Shown piece by piece: positions 6,470-13,305 of a stretch of 13,305 bases of DNA (position 1 is its first letter; the number at the start of each line of letters is the position of its first letter). The notes beneath the pieces are model-generated. The model was given only the letters and a program-made list of their open reading frames with translations. It ran no database searches and was not told the origin of the DNA. The position numbers and the translations under genes are program-made. The DNA comes from an uncultured Prevotella sp. (GTDB lineage: Bacteria > Bacteroidota > Bacteroidia > Bacteroidales > Bacteroidaceae): positions 1-13,305 of the forward strand of contig USQD01000025.1 of NCBI GenBank assembly GCA_900556795.1. The letters run 5' to 3'.

Positions 6470-7252
6470 ATGGTTAAGATACAATATGCTTCAGATTTAC
6501 ATTTAGAATTCATGGAGAATACCCTGTATTTGGAGACTCATCCTCTTCAGCCTGTTGCTGACATCCTGGTGTTGGCTGGAGATACTGGCTATTTAGGTGA
6601 TGAAGGCTTTGTCAAACATCCATTCTGGGATTGGGCTTCAGAGAATTTCAAGCAAGTAATAGTAATACCAGGTAATCATGAGTTTTATTTGGGTTATGAC
6701 TTGGGGCAACTCCATGATGGATGGTGCATGGAAATTCGGCACAATATCAGATGCTATTATAATGCAGTAATACATCTTTCGGATGAAACAGACCTCATCG
6801 TTTCTACACTATGGGGATATATAGAGCCGCAGGATGCTTTTTCAACCGAGCGCAGAGTAAATGATTTCTACCGTATTAAGGATTGTGGCGTTGTGATAAA
6901 CAGTGAACGGTTTAATCAAGAGCATGCTAAGTGCCGTGCTTTCATCGAAAGGGCTGTTAGTGAGAGCCAGGCAAAGTATATTGTTGTGGCAACGCATCAT
7001 GTTCCATCATTTCAACTGGTGTCTCCGGATTTCAAGGGAAGTCCGATAAACGGTGCTTTCACAGCAGAGCTGGGTAACTTCATTGCTTATAGCCGAATAG
7101 ATTATTGGATTTATGGTCATTCTCATCGTAACATAGACAGGATAATAGGAAATACTCAATGTGTTTCGAATCAGCTTGGGTATGTGAGTCATGGAGAATC
7201 TGAGTCTTTTGATTCAAAGAAATGTATTGATCACTTAAATCGTCGGTCATGA
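6470..7252 (+). CDS. Calcineurin-like metallophosphoesterase
   Basis: A 260-residue protein with every metal-ligand motif of the calcineurin-like phosphoesterase superfamily in order: DLHLE (Asp9, His11), LAGDTG (Asp38), PGNHEF (Asn69, His70), VATHHVP (His176/177) and YGHSHR (His217, His219). The usual two-metal site is therefore complete. There is no signal peptide or membrane segment, so it should act in the cytoplasm on a phosphomonoester or phosphodiester; the substrate could be a nucleotide, a nucleic-acid end or a modified tRNA end. It starts only 2 nt after the nucleotidyltransferase stop codon and almost certainly shares its transcript. The expected two-gene toxin-antitoxin layout is thus extended to three. 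Its last codons (LNRRS and stop) lie inside a large perfect palindrome. Confidence 0.9.
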   Translation: MVKIQYASDLHLEFMENTLYLETHPLQPVADILVLAGDTGYLGDEGFVKHPFWDWASENFKQVIVIPGNHEFYLGYDLGQLHDGWCMEIRHNIRCYYNAVIHLSDETDLIVSTLWGYIEPQDAFSTERRVNDFYRIKDCGVVINSERFNQEHAKCRAFIERAVSESQAKYIVVATHHVPSFQLVSPDFKGSPINGAFTAELGNFIAYSRIDYWIYGHSHRNIDRIIGNTQCVSNQLGYVSHGESESFDSKKCIDHLNRRS

Positions 7253-7266
7253 CCGACGATTTAAGT
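7233..7266. terminator. 34-bp perfect palindrome over the phosphoesterase stop codon
   Basis: The 16 nt at 7233-7248 are exactly complementary to 7251-7266, with AT at the centre (effective hairpin loop CATG). The stop codon TGA at 7250-7252 sits at the middle. TTTCATTC follows, only a weak T tract, so termination is likely but may depend on the stem's stability; the symmetry allows action on both strands. It could also be a binding or recombination site at the right end of the cassette. Confidence 0.55.
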
Positions 7267-7320
7267 TTCATTCTGAAACTTTACGCTTGCACTCAAAATG
7301 ACCATGAAAGTATTTATTGC

Positions 7321-7353
7321 ATAAAAAAGACAGCCAACATAGTGACTGTCTTT
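7321..7353 (-). terminator. Rho-independent terminator of the ArdC operon
   Basis: Read on the - strand, AAAGACAG pairs with CTGTCTTT (7346-7353 with 7326-7333) around a 12-nt loop, and the second arm runs into six consecutive T. It begins 16 nt after the ArdC-like stop codon. It faces the cassette palindrome about 55 nt away, so the two converging transcription units are each terminated. Confidence 0.75.
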
Positions 7354-7369
7354 AATTGAATGGGATAAA

Positions 7370-8878
7370 TTATCGTCCTCGATGGTAGTGCTGCTCTTCT
7401 TCCTGAGCAACAACCTCTTCTTTTTCCATGTGCTTAGCAACTTCCTTTACGTCGTCCGTTGCATCTTTTGGGAGACCAAAGCGGATGATGTTATCCTTGA
7501 TTTCTTCTGCGCTTACTTTACGCATCACATCGTATGTACCACCAACTGTTGGATTATATACCACAGCATAATGCTCATCTTCAACAAGGAGATCATCACC
7601 ACGGTATTTGGTCGGTGATAGATTGATTCTGGAGAGGTCAGGAGCATCACCCTGGTCGTATTCCTTTGCCTCGGTGAGAAGTGCATTGTAGTTACCGTCA
7701 TCTTTGAACTTGTCAAGACTGTCTGTAGCATCGGTGGTCTGGAGATACGCCACTGATGCGTAATACATCGTTGGAGCTTTCTTTTGCTTCTGCTCTGCCT
7801 CTTGACTTTGCTCCTGGTCTATTTTCAGCTGCATGGCATCAATATGCTGGTTGATCATGTGCGAAGCCTTCTTCACATCGGTAAGCGTAGTCTTGATGAA
7901 CTCTGGCGATTCTTTCAAACTGTCCAACCAGTTTTTCAGATAGCTGGCACTGTCTTCCTTTAGGTGCTTGGTCATACCGAAACGCTGGGCTACCAGGGCT
8001 GCACTCAGTTCAGCAACAAGTTCCTCACGGGCGTATTCTGCGCTTCCGAAAGATGCAGGCTTCAATCTGCCCAAATGGTTTTCTGAACCCGTAGAGTGAG
8101 CCATCTCATGTCCGAGATTGGTGTAGAAGGACTCTCCATCCTTGAACTGGCGTTTCTCTGGAATGACAATCTCATTCTTCGAAATGCTGTAGTAGGCATT
8201 GTCTCCATAGACAGGCTTGATAGGACAGATCCATCCGTTTTCCTTGATCATCTTATCCATGGCAGGGAAAGAGAAGTCATCACCATGATTCAATGGTCGG
8301 TTTACTCCTGCAGCTGCCTCCAGCTTTTTGTAGAGTTCCGGACGAGCTTCCTGCAAGTTGGTCTGCGCCACATTAAACACATTGTAAACCTGCAATTTAG
8401 GATATACATTATACTCCTTGCGTCGCTCCTCGGACATCAAGCGGTAGTCATCGTATTTGATTTTCTCCCTTGTCTCTTTGTTCACAACGGTGAAAGTCGT
8501 GATGAAAACCGGGAAACTCTTCTCGCCTTTGAGGATTGTTACCTGAGGCAAAGCTTCACCATTGTTGTCCTTAACCTGCTGTCTTTTTCCTTGCTTGTCT
8601 TTATTGAAGTTCAGACCGGCAACTCTGTCGAAGGTACAGAACACCGGCAACTTATATCCCTGCTTCTCACAGTGCATCATGAGCATCAGGGCATTCATGC
8701 CGTTATACTCACGCCCAGATAGGTTCTTAGGCCATGTCAGGGAACCTTCAGTGAACCAAGGCTTCTTCCAGTCATTCTGCAAGGTGTTGATCTTCTCAAT
8801 CATCATCTCGGCAAACTTGTCCAAAGCCCGGTCTTCACTGCTACGGCCATCTGTATTATATTTCTTGTAATCAGCCAT
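7370..8878 (-). CDS. ArdC-like antirestriction protein with zincin metallopeptidase domain
   Basis: A 502-residue protein. Residues about 15-170 match the ArdC N-terminal (DUF1738-type) domain: a start-proximal IEKINTLQNDWKKPW, then GREYNGMNALMLMM and LPVFCTFDRV, then VYNVFNVAQT. ArdC N-domains bind single-stranded DNA. Residues about 225-300 are a zincin-like peptidase: YYSISKNEIVIPE, then LGHEMAHSTG with the HExxH motif (His257, Glu258, His261) and a downstream EELVAEL that supplies the third ligand. The roughly 180-residue tail is acidic, with glutamine/lysine-rich and glutamate-rich parts. ArdC proteins protect incoming plasmid DNA from restriction. I prefer ATG 8878 because AAGGA lies 6 nt before it; ATG 8884 is also possible. 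It is the last gene of the operon, starting 9 nt after the SSB-like stop codon and followed by a terminator. Confidence 0.88.
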   Translation of the reverse strand: MADYKKYNTDGRSSEDRALDKFAEMMIEKINTLQNDWKKPWFTEGSLTWPKNLSGREYNGMNALMLMMHCEKQGYKLPVFCTFDRVAGLNFNKDKQGKRQQVKDNNGEALPQVTILKGEKSFPVFITTFTVVNKETREKIKYDDYRLMSEERRKEYNVYPKLQVYNVFNVAQTNLQEARPELYKKLEAAAGVNRPLNHGDDFSFPAMDKMIKENGWICPIKPVYGDNAYYSISKNEIVIPEKRQFKDGESFYTNLGHEMAHSTGSENHLGRLKPASFGSAEYAREELVAELSAALVAQRFGMTKHLKEDSASYLKNWLDSLKESPEFIKTTLTDVKKASHMINQHIDAMQLKIDQEQSQEAEQKQKKAPTMYYASVAYLQTTDATDSLDKFKDDGNYNALLTEAKEYDQGDAPDLSRINLSPTKYRGDDLLVEDEHYAVVYNPTVGGTYDVMRKVSAEEIKDNIIRFGLPKDATDDVKEVAKHMEKEEVVAQEEEQHYHRGR

Positions 8879-8887
8879 AATCATTCC

Positions 8888-9502
8888 TTATTGGTTGGTG
8901 GATGCTGCTTTCTTCTCCCATGGAGTAAGCTCGTTGATACGGCAAGTAAGGTCGAGGCGGTCGTTGTAGGCTCCCACCTGCAAATCACCCTTGGCATTGA
9001 TGCCAGCCTTAGCCTGTACCCAGTCTGCCTTTGTTGTGTCAAACTGCATGAAACGAATCCAGGTGTAGGCATAGTTGTCGCCATCCTTCTCGCTGCTGTA
9101 GGCAGAGAATAGGGTATAAGGCTTGCCCTTCTTGTCAGTCTTCACCTCAACCTGCTTACCGATAGTTCCTCTAAACTCGATGGTGCCGGTGATTGCGTAC
9201 TGGCTTCCTGCATTAAAGGTATTCACTCCCGAAGCCGAGAGATTGAGGTAAAGCGCATCGCCTTTCTTATGGAATTGGAGAACTCCTGCCACCTCGATAC
9301 GGGAACCTACGGGATAGTTGACCAGTTCAGCCTGGTTGTCACTATCCTTGGCTACGCTGATTTCTACAGTCTTGTTGATACCGGTCTTGGCTTGAACCAC
9401 TACGCTGATTCCAAACGAGATAAACTGCTTACCTTCCTTGCTGGCACGCATCTGTGCCAGGCGACATACCGTGCCGCATACGGTTACATTACATTTAATC
9501 AT
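8888..9502 (-). CDS. SSB-like protein with two probable OB folds
   Basis: A 204-residue protein whose N-terminal part (about 1-95) has the OB-fold rhythm of single-stranded-DNA-binding proteins: VTVCGTVCRLAQMRASKEGKQF, FGISVVV, VEISVAKDS, VGSRIEVAGVLQFH, ALYLNLSASGV. A second similar run (about 100-190) begins YAITGTIEFRG and continues through KPYTLFSAYSS, YTWIRFMQFD, LQVGAYNDRLDLTCRINEL, so two OB folds in tandem are likely. No acidic DDxPF-like tip of standard bacterial SSB is present. It would coat single-stranded DNA during transfer or replication of the element. It lies between the peptidoglycan hydrolase (28 nt upstream) and the ArdC-like gene (9 nt downstream of its stop). A small hairpin abuts its start codon. 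The OB-fold call is good; the precise family is not certain. Confidence 0.75.
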   Translation of the reverse strand: MIKCNVTVCGTVCRLAQMRASKEGKQFISFGISVVVQAKTGINKTVEISVAKDSDNQAELVNYPVGSRIEVAGVLQFHKKGDALYLNLSASGVNTFNAGSQYAITGTIEFRGTIGKQVEVKTDKKGKPYTLFSAYSSEKDGDNYAYTWIRFMQFDTTKADWVQAKAGINAKGDLQVGAYNDRLDLTCRINELTPWEKKAASTNQ

Positions 9503-9519
9503 AATAAACTTGGTTTATT
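9503..9519 (-). promoter_or_regulatory. Hairpin directly before the SSB-like start codon
   Basis: AATAAAC (9503-9509) and GTTTATT (9513-9519) form a perfect 7-bp stem with a 3-nt loop, ending at the base before the ATG. It fills most of the 28-nt gap between the hydrolase and SSB-like genes and would cover the ribosome landing site. It could tune translation of the SSB-like gene; no Shine-Dalgarno sequence is visible. Confidence 0.35.
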
Positions 9520-9530
9520 GTTTTACTTCA

Positions 9531-11123
9531 TTATTTGATTTGAACAGATTCCTGTCTGTCCTGCTGATCGTCAACGCCTTTCTGGTAATTCTGTGACATC
9601 TGCTGAGATACCGTCGCTGCCTGGATGATAGAGACAACACCTCTTCGCTTGTCTTCATCGCTCAGATTGGCATTGCCGAGCGTCTGCTGGAGCTTCGTCA
9701 TTTCAGCCTGTGTCAGTTCTCTTGCAAACTGGACGGTTCCGTTATCTACATGGAGATAAGGCTTGCCATCCTGAATGTTCACGGAACAAGCTTTATAAGA
9801 GGGAAGGAGCGAGGAGAGGTCGATGCTCTTGCTGACAACCGAGTCGGTCACAGTCTGCATTTTCTCTTCTTCGCTCTTGTTGTCTATCTGCAGGGCAAGT
9901 GCCATGAGAGAGGTGAACATGGTCATAACCATCTCAATGACAGGGTCTTCGCCTGGCATTTTTACTCCGCTGTCTTCAGATGACAGAAGCTTCTTCATCC
10001 AGGCTTCCGGACTTTGTGCCATATCTTGCACTTCGCCTTGTGAAGAAGGATTGCTAACCTTATACTGAGTGGTGATGTCCTTGCCGTTGTGGAGAGTCTG
10101 CAACTGGATGTTTCCCTTTTGAGAGATTTCAGCAAGATACGCAGCAGGGTCTATATCCCGTGCCTTGCCATCCGCAGAGATGCTTTTCACTCCAAAATGC
10201 AGATGCTCACCTGTGGTTCTGGTTCCCGTATTGCCAGTCACGCCCAATCGCTGACCGGCATTGACGTTATCTCCAGCCTTGACGGCAATGCTGCTCAGGT
10301 GCATGTAGGTACATTGATACTTGCTGCCGTCATTTCTGTTGTATTCTACAGTTACAGACAGTCCACCTGCAGTATTCGGATTGTTGTTGACCCGAGTGAC
10401 CTTGCCCTTATCTTCCGTAGCCAGTACATTGTCATGCTTGGCTTGAATGTCGATGCCCTTGTGCATTTGCGTGTTGGCCGGATTGAGCGGATCTTTCCTC
10501 ATTCCGAAGGGTGAGGTGACGAGCATAAACTCGTTTCTCTTCAAGGGATAGGAATACTTTTCACTCTCCGCAGGCTTTGAAACACTCGTTTTCTGGCTGC
10601 TTTGTTCTCCTTGCTGACGTGGATTGGCTACGGTACCGAAGGATTTGCCTTGCGATTTCATCTCCTTCATGACCATCTGGTCATACTTCTGCAGGTTGTT
10701 CTTCTCGATGATGCTTTGAAGACTTGAAGCGTACTTCTTGTTGGAGGCATAACCGGAGTTCTGCAGTCCGTTAGTCCATCCCTTGTAGTCATCGGGGGAT
10801 AGCTTGAAGAGCGAGCTGTATCTCTTGTTTCCTTTCAGAAACTGTGAATGATGCTCGTATGAGTCGCCAACAGAAGCATATTGACAGAACTTCTCGTTGG
10901 GACGGTCATCGGTATATACGAGGTACTTGCCTCCGTTCTGAACCCAACTGGAAGTAGCCTTGATGCCGAAATGATTGTTTCCCTTTCGGGATAACTCGCT
11001 CTGTCCGCTTGCACTCTCGCAGATGCCTTGTGCAAGGGTGACAGAAGCAGGTATGCCATATCGTCGCATCTGCTCCATGGCATACTCTGCATATTGTTCT
11101 ACATATTCTTGATTCCTTGACAT
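9531..11123 (-). CDS. Two-domain peptidoglycan hydrolase (glucosaminidase plus M23 peptidase)
   Basis: A 530-residue cell-wall hydrolase. Residues about 5-145 are a glucosaminidase (GH73-like) domain: YGIPASVTLAQGICESASGQSELS with candidate catalytic Glu36, then NNHFGIKA, then the GYASNKKYASSLQSIIEKNNL end. After a linker rich in Q, S and K, residues about 198-330 form an M23 LytM-type peptidase: TSPFGMRKDP, HKGIDI (His221, Asp225), YMHLS (His275) and GEHLHFG (His307, His309), so the zinc site is complete. The C-terminal 200 residues are an unrecognised helical region. There is no signal peptide, so export must use the transfer apparatus or another route, as with VirB1-type transfer hydrolases. 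It should open a local hole in the wall for the mating channel. The gene begins 12 nt after the stop codon of the MutS-domain gene. Confidence 0.88.
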   Translation of the reverse strand: MSRNQEYVEQYAEYAMEQMRRYGIPASVTLAQGICESASGQSELSRKGNNHFGIKATSSWVQNGGKYLVYTDDRPNEKFCQYASVGDSYEHHSQFLKGNKRYSSLFKLSPDDYKGWTNGLQNSGYASNKKYASSLQSIIEKNNLQKYDQMVMKEMKSQGKSFGTVANPRQQGEQSSQKTSVSKPAESEKYSYPLKRNEFMLVTSPFGMRKDPLNPANTQMHKGIDIQAKHDNVLATEDKGKVTRVNNNPNTAGGLSVTVEYNRNDGSKYQCTYMHLSSIAVKAGDNVNAGQRLGVTGNTGTRTTGEHLHFGVKSISADGKARDIDPAAYLAEISQKGNIQLQTLHNGKDITTQYKVSNPSSQGEVQDMAQSPEAWMKKLLSSEDSGVKMPGEDPVIEMVMTMFTSLMALALQIDNKSEEEKMQTVTDSVVSKSIDLSSLLPSYKACSVNIQDGKPYLHVDNGTVQFARELTQAEMTKLQQTLGNANLSDEDKRRGVVSIIQAATVSQQMSQNYQKGVDDQQDRQESVQIK

Positions 11124-11135
11124 GATGATTACATA

Positions 11136-13136
11136 TTATCTGTGTATTCCTGAAGAATTGTTCTGTTCCTGCTGAGGACTCTCTACCTTGGAGGGAGAAA
11201 TTTCCTCAGTGGCACGTTTGGGGGCTTCCAACTGGTCGCAGATGGCAACCCGTTCTCCTGCACGGATGAGTTTCGGCAGATAGGTGTCGAGAGCATGATA
11301 TGGGAAACCAGCCATGGCCAGAGGCTTACCGTCAGCATCCTTGGTATGGGAACTCTTGGTGAGTGTGATGCCCAGGATTTTTGAAGCTTTCTCTGCATCC
11401 TGGCTATAGGTCTCGTAGAAGTCTCCACAACGGAAAAGTAACACTGCTTCAGGATGTTTGCCTTTTAGCTCGTAGAATTGCTTTAACATCGGAGTCATTG
11501 CTACAACGGCTGCCTTTGTCTCAGCCTTCGTCTTCTCTTCCTTCGCCTTTTCTTCCTTCTGCTTCTGCTCTTTCTTTTCTGGAGTTTCCTCTTTCTGTTC
11601 CTCCGTAGCCTTGTCTTCCTCTTGCTGAGCGGTGTTCTGCTTTACCTCATTGCTCTGGGCTTCCTGCTCCGATTTTTCAGTGCCTATAGCTACCGCATCG
11701 GTCCGGTCTTTGCGCAGTACATCGGCAAAAAGACTGGCAGCAAGGTGTTTCTTGTAGTCCTGCATGTTCTCGGCGAGCCACATACGTTGCCACTGGGATG
11801 GTGAGATCTCACGAGGTTTGAGCTTTTCACCATTCACTGTAGGCATACAGAGGATGACACTCGGCTGATTGTCCGTCTCTTTGGTCTTGAAGATGTTGAC
11901 ACGTTGGATTTTGTCCACTTCTTCGGCAGGAACGTTGCTCTTGAAGAGGTCAACCTTCATTTCCGGCTTATTGGAAGCTTCCATGTAGTATTTCTGTGCC
12001 ATGTCCTGACGCATAGTGTCTGAAAGCTCCTCGTCTCCTTGCTTTACTGTGGTGAAGAACAGGTTGACATCGGCCTTGTCTGGATATACGCTGAAAGCCT
12101 TTTCATTCTCAGGTTTCAGATAGAGTGCCCACTTTCCTTCATCGTCACGCAGCATCAGGATCTTGTCGAAGTCCACGGCTCCTGAGCGTTTTACGGCATC
12201 CGAAACATCGAGCAGGGTGATGGTCTCCAGGCTCCAGTTGTTGAGTCTGGCAACAGAGACTGCCTTGCCGTCAAAGAAACTGTCGTCAGGACGGTAGCCC
12301 ATGGAACCATCAACATTGTAGAAGGTGACAGTTTCATATCCTTCCTTCTGTAGGGCATGCTCGATACGTCCTTTTTTCATGCCAGGGATGTCGTTATCCA
12401 TACCTAAGGATGCACCTTCCGGAAGGACTACGTCAGCCATCTTACCCTCTGCGTCCTTTACAAGGACAAACTCCTTGGTGGACTTGTTGGGAAGGGTCTT
12501 GATCTCGTCAGCCACATAGTAGTGCTTTGGAAGGATGCTCTTGATGGCATCTGCCTGGTTTCTGGCAGTCTTGCTGTTCAATTCAACCTTTTCGCCACGT
12601 TCTGCCTTGTGGAGCATATCAACGGCATTGTTGACATCCCTCTCCAGTATATCAATGAGACAAGGGTTCTCTTTCAGTTCTCTTGACCAATAATCGGTCA
12701 TAGCCATGCTTTCCGGGGAGAGCTTGGCTGAGATTCCCAATTCCTGAAGCTTTACGGCTGTGGCAACCTCTGTGACCAGACGCTCCTGCTTCATGGCATC
12801 CTCTGCAGAGACCTTTCCTTTCTTCGTTACCATACCTTCACGGGCCAGTCGCTGCCCATGGCCAGTCGCTGTAACAAGTAGCGATACTGCATCACGGGCA
12901 TAATCCTCATAGTGTTCGTATGAAGATGCTTTGGGCAGGAAGACAATGTCTTTCTTGCTGTCGTAATGTGCTACACCTGTAGAGTCACTGCGGATTTCGA
13001 CCATGTTCTCACGTGCCTTCTCCAGAAGCTCTTCTACACCTTTGCGAATGGTTGTGGAGGCAGACTCTATATCCTTTCGGTCGTTCAACCTGCCGTATTC
13101 CTGGACTGTTGCTTCAAAGGCGGTCTTGTCAACCAT
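11136..13136 (-). CDS. Multi-domain transfer protein: degenerate zincin-like N-terminus and C-terminal MutS domain I
   Basis: A 666-residue protein, first gene of the - strand operon. Residues about 60-180 follow the ArdC/MPTase pattern ([10 protein letters not shown], an [17 protein letters not shown] helix, then [18 protein letters not shown] and a DYWSREL helix), but the metal-binding HExxH is absent. The centre is unrecognised. Residues about 500-545 are a low-complexity E/K/Q linker. Residues about 548-637 match MutS domain I closely: [73 protein letters not shown], including the Phe-Tyr-Glu mismatch wedge at Phe573. No other MutS domain is present, so it is not a repair MutS; it may bind distorted or incoming DNA. 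I chose ATG 13136; TTG 13166 is in frame and the frame stays open to 13254. Confidence 0.82.
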   Translation of the reverse strand: MVDKTAFEATVQEYGRLNDRKDIESASTTIRKGVEELLEKARENMVEIRSDSTGVAHYDSKKDIVFLPKASSYEHYEDYARDAVSLLVTATGHGQRLAREGMVTKKGKVSAEDAMKQERLVTEVATAVKLQELGISAKLSPESMAMTDYWSRELKENPCLIDILERDVNNAVDMLHKAERGEKVELNSKTARNQADAIKSILPKHYYVADEIKTLPNKSTKEFVLVKDAEGKMADVVLPEGASLGMDNDIPGMKKGRIEHALQKEGYETVTFYNVDGSMGYRPDDSFFDGKAVSVARLNNWSLETITLLDVSDAVKRSGAVDFDKILMLRDDEGKWALYLKPENEKAFSVYPDKADVNLFFTTVKQGDEELSDTMRQDMAQKYYMEASNKPEMKVDLFKSNVPAEEVDKIQRVNIFKTKETDNQPSVILCMPTVNGEKLKPREISPSQWQRMWLAENMQDYKKHLAASLFADVLRKDRTDAVAIGTEKSEQEAQSNEVKQNTAQQEEDKATEEQKEETPEKKEQKQKEEKAKEEKTKAETKAAVVAMTPMLKQFYELKGKHPEAVLLFRCGDFYETYSQDAEKASKILGITLTKSSHTKDADGKPLAMAGFPYHALDTYLPKLIRAGERVAICDQLEAPKRATEEISPSKVESPQQEQNNSSGIHR

Positions 13137-13225
13137 GGGTAGGGTAGTCTGCTCGATATTGAACAAGGCTCTTACTTCACGGCTTCTGATACCTTTGTAA
13201 TCTGCTTGCTTGTCTGAAGGAAGAG

Positions 13226-13239
13226 CCTCCCTCTCCGCA
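13226..13239 (+). other. Candidate attachment site: tRNA-Ser 3'-end fragment
   Basis: CCTCCCTCTCCGCA looks like the end of a bacterial tRNA-Ser gene: an acceptor strand CCTCTCC, discriminator G and the start of CCA. The expected TTCGAAT T-loop and the rest of the tRNA are missing upstream, so this is only a 3' fragment. Integrated elements that target tRNA genes leave such a fragment at the end away from the intact tRNA. This would put the element to the left and the chromosome, or another element, to the right. Identification rests on resemblance only. Confidence 0.45.
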
Positions 13240-13272
13240 ATAAACGCTGAAAATCAGTAAATTGCAAAACAA

Positions 13273-13292
13273 ACACCCAATTTTACACCCAA
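13273..13292 (+). repeat. Two ACACCCAA direct repeats near the attachment site
   Basis: ACACCCAA occurs at 13273-13280 and 13285-13292, one helical turn (12 nt) apart, in an A/T-rich context about 35 nt beyond the candidate attachment site. Spacing and position are right for integrase arm-type or regulator sites, but two short copies could be chance. No gene is visible between 13140 and 13305 apart from the open frame upstream of the MutS-domain gene. Confidence 0.4.
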
Positions 13293-13305
13293 AAATGTAA
13301 AGTTG

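Noticed and set aside
8096..8722. A 208-codon open frame on the + strand opposite the ArdC-like gene
   Set aside because: It is the complement of well-recognised ArdC domains and its translation has no domain-like character.
9531..11123. Phage endolysin, implying a prophage
   Set aside because: No capsid, tail, holin or terminase genes are present, and the neighbours are transfer-type genes, so a conjugation-related hydrolase is more likely.
11136..11500. A complete MutS mismatch-repair gene
   Set aside because: Only domain I is present; the connector, core, clamp and ATPase domains are all missing.
13137..13166. TTG start at 13166 for the MutS-domain gene
   Set aside because: It is possible but has no ribosome binding site and uses a rare start codon; ATG 13136 was preferred.
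13200..13240. A full tRNA-Ser gene on the + strand
   Set aside because: Only the last 14 nt resemble a tRNA end; no T-loop, variable arm, anticodon arm or 5' acceptor strand is found upstream.
13240..13305. Bacteroidetes-type promoter for the - strand operon
   Set aside because: TAAAATTG and TACATTTTTG on the - strand come close to TAnnTTTG, but each is imperfect and none has TTTG at the right distance.

Overview
The window looks like part of an integrative or mobilizable element from the Bacteroidales, probably a Prevotella/Segatella-type gut organism. Four things suggest this: the MobV relaxase with its HxDExxPHxH motif, ArdC-type and multi-domain transfer proteins of the kind seen on Bacteroidetes elements, a near-ideal Bacteroidetes promoter (TTTG, 19-nt gap, TAnnTTTG), and a general lack of Shine-Dalgarno sequences. 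The taxonomy is inferred from family resemblance; no search was run.

Left part (1-4500, + strand): a small four-helix membrane protein, a winged-helix DNA-binding protein, an intergenic region full of inverted repeats that is a good oriT candidate and also carries a terminator, the MobV-type relaxase, and a secreted OmpA-family outer-membrane protein.

Middle part (about 4500-7270, + strand): a visibly A/T-richer cassette of three tightly packed genes with its own promoter. These are a winged-helix regulator resembling AbiEi-type antitoxins, an AbiEii/DUF6036-like nucleotidyltransferase overlapping it by 7 nt, and a calcineurin-type metallophosphoesterase beginning 2 nt after the nucleotidyltransferase stop codon. 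The cassette ends in a 34-bp perfect palindrome that overlaps the last stop codon. It resembles a nucleotidyltransferase toxin-antitoxin or phage-defence unit with an extra phosphoesterase, and it is the best candidate here for an undescribed system.

Right part (7320-13136, - strand): an apparent four-gene operon, in transcription order a large protein with a degenerate zincin-like N-terminus and a C-terminal MutS mismatch-recognition domain, a two-domain peptidoglycan hydrolase (glucosaminidase plus M23 peptidase), an SSB-like OB-fold protein, and an ArdC-like antirestriction metalloprotease. It ends at a Rho-independent terminator facing the cassette. The set fits entry and establishment of conjugating DNA: cutting the wall, coating single-stranded DNA, and evading restriction. 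No type IV secretion or coupling-protein genes are visible.

Right edge (13140-13305): a 14-nt stretch matching the expected 3' end of a tRNA-Ser gene, with no tRNA body before it, followed by two ACACCCAA repeats. This is a plausible attachment site, which would place the element to the left and chromosome or another element to the right.
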